Shown here: positions 35,881 through 43,961 of the stretch, one piece after another
Layout: every line of letters starts with the position of its first letter
Position numbering within the stretch: position 1 is the stretch's first letter
Assembly: GCA_017531985.1 (NCBI GenBank)
Contig: JAFXJY010000004.1
Location: 35,756-99,755, forward strand
Origin: Bacteroidaceae bacterium
Lineage (GTDB): Bacteria; Bacteroidota; Bacteroidia; Bacteroidales; Barnesiellaceae_A
Length of the DNA: 64,000 nt
Reading direction: 5' to 3'
Program-made: the position numbers and the translations under genes
Notes under the pieces: generated by a model
The model's input: the letters and a program-made list of their open reading frames with translations, nothing else
What the model was told of the DNA's origin: nothing
The model's database searches: none

Positions 35881-38874
35881 TTAGAATGAAATATCAAGAC
35901 CTACAACAAACGATTTTGTGATAGGATAAATACCCAAAGATGTACCTGAAACGCCACGCTCGGGGTCGAAGCAGTTGGTGTCGTGGAATGTGAAGAGGTT
36001 GTAACCACTTACATATACGCGAACATTGCTCATAGCGGCTTTCTTAGTAATCTTAGCGGGGAGAGTATAACCGAGAGTTACGTCCTTGATACGGAGGTAA
36101 TCGCCACGCTCGAGGTAACGAGTAGAAGAAGTAGAAGAAGAGTTAGTACCGTTGTTGATGATAGGTTTGGGCGAAACGCCTGTATCACCAATGTTTTGCC
36201 AGTACTCACCGGCTACCTTCAACTGGTTGTAACCGAAGTTAGCACCGTCGTTCCATACGATTTGGTTATCGGGGTTGAGGATGTAGTTACCGAGTTTGTA
36301 CTCAAAGTTAGCACTGAAATCGATACCATTCCAGTTCAAAGCAGTATTGAAACCACCTGCTGCAAGAGGTTCGGGTGAACCTTTGTAAACACGACGAGCA
36401 TCGGCATAAGCGTTAGTGATTTCACCTTCCTCGTTGTACCAGAGAGCTTCACCGTTTACGGGGTTAACACCTGCATAGTCGCGGAGGTAGAATTGCATCA
36501 ATTGCTCACCTACTACGGCACGGAGGTTACCACCGAGGTTCATATATTCTTCGTCACCAATGTTGATAACTTTCGACTTGTTCAAAGAGAAGTTAAGACC
36601 GAATGTCCATTGGAAGTCGTTGCGGTTGAAGATGTCAACATCGAATTGAGCCTCGAAACCTTGGTTCAAGAGTGAACCTACGTTCTTAGTCATCGAGCCG
36701 AAACCTGTAGTCAAAGGAATACGAACAGCCATCAACATATCCTCAGTAGTACGGTGGTAGTACTCCAACGAAGCCGAGAAGCGATCCCAGAAGCGGAAGT
36801 CAACACCCACGTTGTGAGCCAAGTTGGTTTCCCAAGTAAGGTCGGGGTTAGGCAAGTTGGTAGGAGCCGAACCGTTGATGTGGTTGTAGATACCTGTACC
36901 ATAGAGAGCATATGCTTGGTAAGCACCGATGTTGTTGTTACCGTTCACACCGTAGCTGTAACGGAGTTTCAATTGGTTAACCCATTCAGCATCTTCCATG
37001 AATGCTTCCTTATCGATGTTCCAAGATCCACCTAATGACCAGAAGAGACCCCAGCGTTTGTTGGCACCGAAGAGTGAGCTACCATCGGCACGAACTGAAC
37101 CTTGGAAGTAGTATTTCGACTTGTAGTTATAGTCGGCAACACCGAAGAATGAGAGCATCTTATCCTCGGTTGAAGAGTAACCGATGCTGTGATATTGTTG
37201 GTCGGCGTTATCGGGCCAGGGGAGCAAAGGATTGGTGTTGGCTGTACCCCAGCTGTCGCTGAGACCCTTGTATTGAGTGTACTCATGACCCAACAATACG
37301 CGGAGGAAGTGAGCGTCGGCATAGTTATCTTCGTACACAGCTGTGTTAGAAGTTGTAATAGTGTTGTAACGGATGTTACCACCTGAGATAGCGTTGGTCA
37401 AGTCGGGGTTTTGGAGGATGTATCCGGGACGGTACATGTAGTTGCGAGAGAAGAGCAACTCGATACTGTTGTTCGACTTGAATGTCAACTGACGGATGGG
37501 TTTCCACTCCAAGTACATAGTTCCGTTGAACTTGTAGTGCTCGTCATACTCGTTTTTCTCCTTGGCATAAGCCAATGCGTTGTTGGTAGAGAAACCGAGG
37601 GGGAGGTTGAAGTTGTAGCCACCGTTCTCATCATATATAGGAGTTGTGGGAGGCATGGCAAGACCGGCGAAGAAGGGGTTGGTATAAGACCATCCATCCG
37701 AATCATTGGTAGCCTCACCTGTCATGCGGATGTAACCACCATTGACACGAGCACCGAATTTCAACCACTTGTTGAGTTCGCTGTCAACATTGACACGCAT
37801 ACGGAGGTTTTGATAATCCGAACCGTAAGTTACACCAAGGCTCTTGTTGTAAGCAACCGAAGCGTAATAGTTGGTCTTGGCAGTACCACCTTGTGCATTG
37901 ATTTCATACTCTTGGATCGAACCTTCGCGAGTGAGGGCTTCCATCCAGTTGTAGAAAGGTTGCGACTTAGTACCGATGGGCATGTAATATTGACCCGAAG
38001 CAGGATCATCGGGGTTGATACCGCTATTGAAAGCAGTAGCACGATACCAATCAACCCACTCTTGACCAGTCATCACACCGTAGTTGTTGTCGTTGGCGAT
38101 AGTAGTGATACCACCACGCACACGAGCAGTGATGCGAGCTTTACCCTCACTGTTCTTACCGCTCTTGGTAGTGATAAGGATCACACCATTGGCAGCACGC
38201 GAACCGTAGATAGAGGCAGCAGCAGCATCTTTCAACACAGTGATAGAAGCGATGTCGCTGGGGCTGATAAGCGAGATGGCACTTGTACTTTCGGCAGCAC
38301 CACCGGTAGCAATATCACCACTCATTACGGGGATACCATCGACTACATAAAGAGGAGCCGAACCGGCACCGAGTGATGAAGTACCACGCACGCGGATAGT
38401 AGAGGTAGCACCGGGCTGACCGCTACTGCTTGTAATTTGCACACCTGCCATTTTACCTTGCAACATCTTATCAACTGAGGTTGCAGGGATAGAGGCCAAC
38501 TCGTCACCGCTTACTTGAACCACGGCACCGGTTTTTGCCTCACGGCTTTGCACACCATAACCTACCACGATTACCTCATCGAGTGTAGTCGTAGAAGATA
38601 ATTTCACTACCATACCATCACGGGCAAACGCCTCGGCTTTCTCCATACCGATGTAAGAAATCACGAGCGTTTTAGAGCCTTCGGGCAACTTGATAGAGAA
38701 GCGTCCATCAGCATCGGTGATAGCCGATGAATTTGTACCCTTCACGAGGACTGATGCACCGAATACCGGCAGATCGTCATCGGCAGAAATAACAGTACCT
38801 GTTATGGTTTGTTGAGCCATAGCAGACGTTACTCCCACTAATAGGGCACACAAGAACATTGTTAGTTTTCTCAT
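35881..38874 (-). CDS. SusC/RagA-family TonB-dependent transporter
   Basis: This 997-aa outer-membrane protein has a signal peptide (about residues 1-20, MAQ), a carboxypeptidase-regulatory-like N-terminal domain (QTITGTVISADDDLPVFGAS, about 22-105), a TonB plug (VVVGYGVQSREAKTGAVVQV onward) and a 22-stranded barrel ending in FVVGLDISF. It imports the ligand captured by the neighbouring SusD-like protein. No hybrid two-component regulator or ECF sigma/anti-sigma pair lies next to it. The leader is long and the two candidate -7 elements are about 220-260 bp upstream. Confidence 0.96.
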   Translation of the reverse strand: MRKLTMFLCALLVGVTSAMAQQTITGTVISADDDLPVFGASVLVKGTNSSAITDADGRFSIKLPEGSKTLVISYIGMEKAEAFARDGMVVKLSSTTTLDEVIVVGYGVQSREAKTGAVVQVSGDELASIPATSVDKMLQGKMAGVQITSSSGQPGATSTIRVRGTSSLGAGSAPLYVVDGIPVMSGDIATGGAAESTSAISLISPSDIASITVLKDAAAASIYGSRAANGVILITTKSGKNSEGKARITARVRGGITTIANDNNYGVMTGQEWVDWYRATAFNSGINPDDPASGQYYMPIGTKSQPFYNWMEALTREGSIQEYEINAQGGTAKTNYYASVAYNKSLGVTYGSDYQNLRMRVNVDSELNKWLKFGARVNGGYIRMTGEATNDSDGWSYTNPFFAGLAMPPTTPIYDENGGYNFNLPLGFSTNNALAYAKEKNEYDEHYKFNGTMYLEWKPIRQLTFKSNNSIELLFSRNYMYRPGYILQNPDLTNAISGGNIRYNTITTSNTAVYEDNYADAHFLRVLLGHEYTQYKGLSDSWGTANTNPLLPWPDNADQQYHSIGYSSTEDKMLSFFGVADYNYKSKYYFQGSVRADGSSLFGANKRWGLFWSLGGSWNIDKEAFMEDAEWVNQLKLRYSYGVNGNNNIGAYQAYALYGTGIYNHINGSAPTNLPNPDLTWETNLAHNVGVDFRFWDRFSASLEYYHRTTEDMLMAVRIPLTTGFGSMTKNVGSLLNQGFEAQFDVDIFNRNDFQWTFGLNFSLNKSKVINIGDEEYMNLGGNLRAVVGEQLMQFYLRDYAGVNPVNGEALWYNEEGEITNAYADARRVYKGSPEPLAAGGFNTALNWNGIDFSANFEYKLGNYILNPDNQIVWNDGANFGYNQLKVAGEYWQNIGDTGVSPKPIINNGTNSSSTSSTRYLERGDYLRIKDVTLGYTLPAKITKKAAMSNVRVYVSGYNLFTFHDTNCFDPERGVSGTSLGIYPITKSFVVGLDISF

Positions 38875-39091
38875 ACGTCTGAATTTAATTAAACATTAGT
38901 ATACATTAATAAATAGTAATTCTCTCATTGCTCTCCTTTGACAGAGAGCGGTTGGTATTAAGTTTTGGTTAAGGTTTCAGCGTCATTACAAGCAAATTTC
39001 CACAATTCAAGAGAACGTTCAAAACTTGCACACGGCTATTGTCGCGAAAAATTCATCTTATTTCATCACACTTAATATGCATTTTTCTTAG

Positions 39092-39099
39092 CAAAAGTA
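39092..39099 (-). promoter_or_regulatory. Candidate promoter -7 element for the SusCD operon (proximal)
   Basis: On the minus strand TACTTTTG (39099-39092) matches the -7 pattern. No good -33 element is at the right spacing. It would give a leader of about 210 nt. Confidence 0.4.
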
Positions 39100-39129
39100 C
39101 ACCTACTTTTACCGACAATAAGACAATTA

Positions 39130-39137
39130 CAAAGATA
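39130..39137 (-). promoter_or_regulatory. Candidate promoter -7 element for the SusCD operon (distal)
   Basis: On the minus strand TATCTTTG (39137-39130) is an exact match to the consensus and would leave a leader of about 250 nt before the SusC start. The -33 region is poor. It is an alternative to the site at 39092-39099. Confidence 0.45.
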
Positions 39138-39644
39138 GCAAGAAACAATCAAAAAAAAGCACCGCGATTGCAAATAGTGATAAAATTATTTTATTCAATG
39201 ACATCGGATAGCATAATTTCTACAATTAAATTTACCCTTGCCATGAATTATATTCACAAGCAGCTGTATATCAGATGTATAATTTTCACATTTAACCACC
39301 CTCTTATTAACCGATTTTGCAATCATTATCTATGTTAATGTATGTTAAGTGTAAAAATTTAAAGAGATAGAAAGAGTATTATTTTCTTAAAATCGGATGT
39401 GTTTTAACAAAATATTCCAAGTATTTAACATTTAAGAAATCGGATGCAGCCACAAAACCGCAAATATATAAGAGAACAACACTCCGACATGCAACAAGGC
39501 TTCACGCCATGTTGTACAAATTATCTTTACACCGACAAAATGAACTCTTGAAAATAGAGTTTTGTCATTTTGATAGCAAAACAGCCATCAAAAGGTCATT
39601 TACACATTTCACTCTCCTATCCGAGAACATAAATAGACCTGTCC
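39138..39644. other. AT-rich intergenic region, no gene supported
   Basis: Between the divergent SusC and CoaX genes there are about 980 bp in all. The central ~500 bp are strongly AT-rich. Short reading frames occur but have no signal, promoter or family likeness. Small repeated strings (ATCGGATG three times, at about 39204, 39394 and 39441) and a small hairpin (39492-39500 with 39506-39514, one mismatch) are present. Confidence 0.5.
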
Positions 39645-39858
39645 GGAAAAAATCGCAAATGAATCAGTATTATTTTTCGCTCGTCATTCACTATCTTTTC
39701 ATAACATAGGATGTGGCTCGGGAAAAATCCCAAATGAATCAGTATTATTTTTCGCTCGCCTTTCACTATCTTTGCATAACATAGGATGCGGCTCGGAAAA
39801 AAATCCCAAATAAATTTGGATTATTTTTCGCTCGCCTTTCACTATCTTTGCACTCGAT
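39645..39858 (+). repeat. Three tandem promoter-bearing units (~75 bp) upstream of coaX
   Basis: Units begin at 39645, 39721 and 39795. The shared core TATTTTTCGCTCG starts at 39671, 39746 and 39822, giving periods of 75 and 76 bp. Each unit carries a -7-like element: TATCTTTT (39692-39699), TATCTTTG (39767-39774) and TATCTTTG (39843-39850). Units 1 and 2 also end with ATAGGATG-GGCTCG. The third unit runs into the coaX start codon, only 8 bp after its -7 element. The same architecture, with the same period, occurs at 49778-49914. Confidence 0.88.
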
Positions 39859-40593
39859 ATGAGATTGATAATAGACCAAGGCAATAGTGCCACCAAGCTA
39901 TACATTATTAATAATGGTGTAATAGCCGATAGCGTAACCACCGAGAATGACGAAATGCTCGAATATGTGCGTAAGCGAATTACCGAAGATGTATTCGATG
40001 CTGCCATATACAGTTCGGTGCGTCGCCAATACGACAAGCGACTCATCAACGTCATGAGTCGCAAGATACCTCACATCGTGTGCATGAGCCACACCGTACA
40101 CACCCCCATGAGCATAGAGTACCGCACCCCCGAGACACTGGGCTACGACCGTATAGCCGCCGCTGTGGGTGCTTGGAGTGAGCATCCGGGTCGACATCTG
40201 TTGGTCGTGGATGCCGGTACGGCTATTACCTACGACCTCGTATCGGCACAAGGAAAGTTCATGGGCGGCAACATCGCAGCAGGCATAGAGATGCGACTGC
40301 AAGCCCTGCACGAACACACTGGCCGCCTGCCTCGGGTGGCAAGCGATGGGGAGCTACCCCACTTGGGCTACGACACAGAGACAGCCCTGCGTGCCGGAGC
40401 TTTGCGAGGTGTGGCATACGAACTGGAAGGTTACATCGAGTCGCTAAGCGAGGCTTACCCCGACCTTTTGGTTTTCTTAACAGGTGGCGACGCTGAACGT
40501 TTGGCTGCTATCATAAAAAGAACTATCTTTGTCGACAGAAATTTAGTACCCAAAGGCTTAAACCGAATACTTGAATACAATGTCAAAATATAG
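39859..40593 (+). CDS. coaX: Type III pantothenate kinase
   Basis: CoaX phosphorylates pantothenate in the first step of coenzyme A synthesis, using the ASKHA fold and insensitive to CoA feedback. The phosphate-1 motif DQGNSATKLYI starts at residue 5, and VVDAGTAITYDLV near residue 115 and GGNIAAGIEMR near 137 are the characteristic monovalent-cation and substrate-binding stretches. At 244 aa it is typical. Its last 14 bases overlap the next gene. It is driven by the repeated promoter units just upstream. Confidence 0.94.
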   Translation: MRLIIDQGNSATKLYIINNGVIADSVTTENDEMLEYVRKRITEDVFDAAIYSSVRRQYDKRLINVMSRKIPHIVCMSHTVHTPMSIEYRTPETLGYDRIAAAVGAWSEHPGRHLLVVDAGTAITYDLVSAQGKFMGGNIAAGIEMRLQALHEHTGRLPRVASDGELPHLGYDTETALRAGALRGVAYELEGYIESLSEAYPDLLVFLTGGDAERLAAIIKRTIFVDRNLVPKGLNRILEYNVKI

Positions 40594-41785
40594 ACTACTG
40601 ATAACTGCCCTATTTTGTGCAGTAGTGATGCCATTGTTGGCACAAACGCCCTATTCACAATATGGATACGGAACCATCGATGATAATGCCACCGGCAATC
40701 AACGTGCCATAGGCGGCACCGGTATAGGTATGCGAAACAACCTACAAATCAACATGATGAACCCGGCTTCCTACACCGCCATCGACTCTCTTACATTCAT
40801 GTTTGACTTCTCGATTGACTATAAAACATCGTGGATGCACGAAGCCGGTGCTTCGGCTCAAAGCCAGAGCGGAGGTCTCAACTACTTTGCTATGCAATTC
40901 CGACTGGGCAAGAGCGTTGCAGCAAGCATCGGTCTCACTCCTCTATCGCATGTGCAATATACCTACGGCGACCAGATAGCTAATGGAAGTTATACCCGCA
41001 TAGGTGAAGGCGGTTTGTCACAGGCATACTTTGGCGTAGCTTACCAACCTTGGAAGTGGGTATCATTAGGTGTAAACTTGGGTTATGTGTTCGGAAACAT
41101 TGAGAATTACACCCTTGTCAGCACATCGCCATCGACCGGAGGCTACTACAAGGAGATGTCGGTCAACGACATACGCCTGCAAGCCGGCATACAGTTCCCC
41201 ATCGACATCAACGAAAAGCACAACCTGACGCTGGGAGCTACCTACACACTGGGCAAGCCCACCTACGGCACAGTATTGGCTTATGCCACCCACAGCGACA
41301 CGACCGAATTTAAGATGAAAGACTTCTATTCAATGCCTCACTGTTTCGGTGCGGGAGTCAGCTACACCTACGACCGCCGCCTTACCGTGGCTGCCGATGC
41401 ACGCTACGACATGTGGGAAGATGCCCGATTCTATAACCCCAATACCGACACATACGAACGCATGAGCAACCGCATGCGATACTCAGCAGGTGCCGAGTAT
41501 CGTCCTAAACTGCTATCAAGCAGCTACTTCGATTACATACGTTATCGCATTGGCGGTTTTTACGAGCAGTCGTATGTGATGGTGGGCAACAATCATGTAA
41601 GAGAGTTCGGTGTGACCTGTGGTCTGGGATTTCCCCTACGCAGCGACAAGTCGATGGTAAACGTCAGCTTCGAATATTCGCACCGCAACGGACACCCCAA
41701 CACATTGCTAAGCGAAGACCATTTCGCTATTGTCGTTTCGATGACGTTCAACGAAATGTGGTTCTGGCAGCGAAAGTTTGAATAA
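40580..41785 (+). CDS. Outer-membrane protein (OMP, FadL/OmpP1-like)
   Basis: The start is the ATG at 40580, inside the end of coaX, because a signal peptide (LLAQ cleavage near residue 22) follows. The mature protein begins TPYSQYGYGTIDDN and continues with repeated glycine-aromatic strands of a large beta-barrel. Its 401 aa and the G-IGMRNN/NMMNPASY pattern are typical of a Bacteroidota family usually annotated as an outer-membrane protein beside coaX. The transported ligand is unknown. The last strand ends in FNEMWFWQRKFE rather than a canonical terminal phenylalanine. Confidence 0.82.
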   Translation: MSKYRLLITALFCAVVMPLLAQTPYSQYGYGTIDDNATGNQRAIGGTGIGMRNNLQINMMNPASYTAIDSLTFMFDFSIDYKTSWMHEAGASAQSQSGGLNYFAMQFRLGKSVAASIGLTPLSHVQYTYGDQIANGSYTRIGEGGLSQAYFGVAYQPWKWVSLGVNLGYVFGNIENYTLVSTSPSTGGYYKEMSVNDIRLQAGIQFPIDINEKHNLTLGATYTLGKPTYGTVLAYATHSDTTEFKMKDFYSMPHCFGAGVSYTYDRRLTVAADARYDMWEDARFYNPNTDTYERMSNRMRYSAGAEYRPKLLSSSYFDYIRYRIGGFYEQSYVMVGNNHVREFGVTCGLGFPLRSDKSMVNVSFEYSHRNGHPNTLLSEDHFAIVVSMTFNEMWFWQRKFE

Positions 41786-41813
41786 AAAGAGACTGTCAAG
41801 ACATATCACCTCT

Positions 41814-41867
41814 AAAAAACAGGAATTACGCATGGAGCTATTTATCCGTCAGTAATTCCTGTTTTTT
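41814..41867. terminator. Bidirectional terminator between the OMP and PorE-like genes
   Basis: AAAAAACAGGAATTAC (41814-41829) pairs with GTAATTCCTGTTTTTT (41852-41867) as a 16-bp stem with a 22-nt loop. A- and T-runs at the two ends suit termination of both converging genes. Confidence 0.9.
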
Positions 41868-41893
41868 TGTAAATTTTATGCGAGTAAGTCAGC

Positions 41894-43876
41894 CTAATAG
41901 AGATTATAGGTAATAGAGAGAACCTGAAACTCAGTGCGACGATTGATTTGGTGGGCAGTCTCTTGATCTTCCTCCGATAGCGTGAGGATAAATTCTTCGC
42001 TCAGCACATCACCTTCTTTAAACTGTGGATAGAGCGAAGCCAATTTCTTGGTAATCGTCTTGGGAACAGTCTCACCGTACCCCACAGCCTTGACTCGTTC
42101 GGGAGCAATTCCATTGGCAATAAGATAATCGACCACCGACTGAGCCCGCCGCTGCGAGAGTTCTTGATTGTAAGCATCGCGACCACGAAAGTCGGTATGC
42201 GAAGCCAGTTCAATGGTGATATTGGGGTTGTCGTTGAGAATAGTTATCAACTCACTGTCAAGAGCCGCCTCCGACTCGGGACGCAACGTTGCCTTGTCGA
42301 AATCATAAAAAATATTTTCGAGGATAACAGGCTTGGTGACCGATGCTAATATAAAGTCGACCACATACTCGGCATCTGCTTCGGTTGTATCACTTTCAAA
42401 CTCTTGTTTTCCATTGAGATAACCTCTACAACCCGCCATCATTACATATCGCACACCGCGATTGAGCGAAAACTTAAACGAGCCATCTTTGCGGGCAACC
42501 TCTTTCTGATTGGAGCCATCATCGCCTACGATGCGTATAATAGCATCGGGGATGGGTTCGTCATCCTTGTCGAGTACCATACCACTGATAGACACCCTTA
42601 CAGAAGGCTTCTCAAAACTATATATCTTGTCAAAACCACGACCATCCTTGCGATTGGACGAAAAATAGCCACTCTCTTCGACACCAAATGTAATACCAAA
42701 ATCGTCGCCGGTAGAGTTCATGGGATGTTTCATATTCTCGACATGCCAGTTGCCCAACGAATCGAGTGTGGCAACAAAAATATCCAATCCACCCATGCCC
42801 GGATGACCATCGGACGAGAAATAAAGCATACTATCGGTACGCACATAAGGGAACATTTCATCGGCAGGGGTGTTGATCTTCTCACCCAGATTTTCGAGTG
42901 TACCTTCGGTATTACTACCCAACCCCACACGCCATATATCCTTACCGCCATATCCGCCGGGCATGTCGGAGGTAAAGTAGAGATATAAGCCATCGGGCGA
43001 TACTGCCGGATGAGCCAACGAAGAGATTGTATCGGCAATAATTTCCAACTTGGTGGGGGCACTCCACTGAGCACCACTGCGTGTCGACGTATATATTTCG
43101 GCTCCCGCATTTTTATTGGCATCTTGACGAGCCTTGCTCAGATACATTGTCGAACCATCAGGACTGAAACTCACCATTCCTTCATCAGCTTCGGTATTTA
43201 TCTCACCTTCAATAGGTTCAGGCTTCATCCACTCACCCTTTTCATTCTTCTTAGAGAGAAATATATCGAAGTTTTTCGTTCCGGTTATAGCACTCTTCTT
43301 CTCACCAACAGCCTTATCGGTCGAGGTAGTTATATACAACTGGTCAAACTCTTCACCTTGCAGCATGGGCGAACAGTCGCTGCGACGCGAATTAAACAAG
43401 TCGGCTCGCTTGACAACATATCGAGTGGGATTATCTTTCCACTTCACCGCCTCAACACAACCTATCAGTCCGTTGTGAGCCACTCGGCTATGGGGATTTT
43501 TTTCAAGAAACAGTTCGTAGTTTTTAATCGCATCCTTATACTTACCTTCGGCATGTTGACTCTGTGCCAAGTAAAGAAATGTCATACTATCGGTCTCGGC
43601 ATACTTATAGCGAACGGCATTATTAAAGGCAGCCGATGCCCGAGCCGACATATTTATGCGTCGATAACAATCGCCCATCATATAAGCTATGTGACCACGC
43701 ATAGGACGCTCGCTCTTTTTTCGCATCTTATTATACACCTTGCGATAGGTTTGAGCTGCCACATAATACTCCCCCCGTTCATACTGCTCATTGGCAACAC
43801 TCAACTTAGCACTACCACAAGAGGTAACAATCAACAGGACAATCAATGATGCGATAAACAATATATATCTTTTCAT
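41894..43876 (-). CDS. PorE-like T9SS outer-membrane lipoprotein (TPR, beta-propeller, CRD, OmpA)
   Basis: The start was placed at ATG 43876; an upstream GTG adds only two residues. The lipobox is VTSC (Cys20). TPR repeats (about 25-150) are followed by a PD40/WD40-like propeller with repeated SPDGSTMYLSK-type strands (about 180-435), a carboxypeptidase-regulatory domain (about 440-520) and an OmpA peptidoglycan-binding domain (DFDKATLRPESEAALDS; ASHTDFRGRDAYNQELSQRR). This domain order is that of PorE of Porphyromonas, a T9SS outer-membrane lipoprotein. Several probable T9SS cargo proteins in the window support the assignment. It is alone in its transcription unit; other T9SS core genes are not in the window. 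Confidence 0.86.
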   Translation of the reverse strand: MKRYILFIASLIVLLIVTSCGSAKLSVANEQYERGEYYVAAQTYRKVYNKMRKKSERPMRGHIAYMMGDCYRRINMSARASAAFNNAVRYKYAETDSMTFLYLAQSQHAEGKYKDAIKNYELFLEKNPHSRVAHNGLIGCVEAVKWKDNPTRYVVKRADLFNSRRSDCSPMLQGEEFDQLYITTSTDKAVGEKKSAITGTKNFDIFLSKKNEKGEWMKPEPIEGEINTEADEGMVSFSPDGSTMYLSKARQDANKNAGAEIYTSTRSGAQWSAPTKLEIIADTISSLAHPAVSPDGLYLYFTSDMPGGYGGKDIWRVGLGSNTEGTLENLGEKINTPADEMFPYVRTDSMLYFSSDGHPGMGGLDIFVATLDSLGNWHVENMKHPMNSTGDDFGITFGVEESGYFSSNRKDGRGFDKIYSFEKPSVRVSISGMVLDKDDEPIPDAIIRIVGDDGSNQKEVARKDGSFKFSLNRGVRYVMMAGCRGYLNGKQEFESDTTEADAEYVVDFILASVTKPVILENIFYDFDKATLRPESEAALDSELITILNDNPNITIELASHTDFRGRDAYNQELSQRRAQSVVDYLIANGIAPERVKAVGYGETVPKTITKKLASLYPQFKEGDVLSEEFILTLSEEDQETAHQINRRTEFQVLSITYNLY

Positions 43877-43895
43877 TATCACTACTCTTCTACAT

Positions 43896-43920
43896 TATAT
43901 ATAGGAATTTCCTATATATA
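43896..43920. repeat. Perfect palindrome upstream of the PorE-like gene
   Basis: An 11-bp stem (43896-43906 with 43910-43920) has a 3-nt loop and is made almost entirely of alternating T and A with a central GGAATTTCC. It lies 20 bp before the PorE-like start and after queA. It could be an operator, an attenuator or the terminator of queA. Confidence 0.6.
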
Positions 43921-43961
43921 TTACGCAACAAGAGACTTTTTATTGTCTATCAAGATAATTT

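Noticed and set aside
37411..38376. 321-codon antisense frame inside the SusC gene
   Set aside because: SusC is unambiguous in the other strand; the antisense product is low in helices and has no family features.
39039..39338. 99-codon frame in the SusC-CoaX gap
   Set aside because: It overlaps the candidate SusC promoters, is AT-rich with unusual composition and has no signal or homology.
39509..39709. 66-codon frame at the left end of the promoter repeats
   Set aside because: It runs into the repeat units and its sequence is determined by them; no support for translation.
39645..39858. CRISPR array
   Set aside because: The repeated units are adjacent, without unique spacers, number only three, carry promoter elements and have no cas genes nearby.
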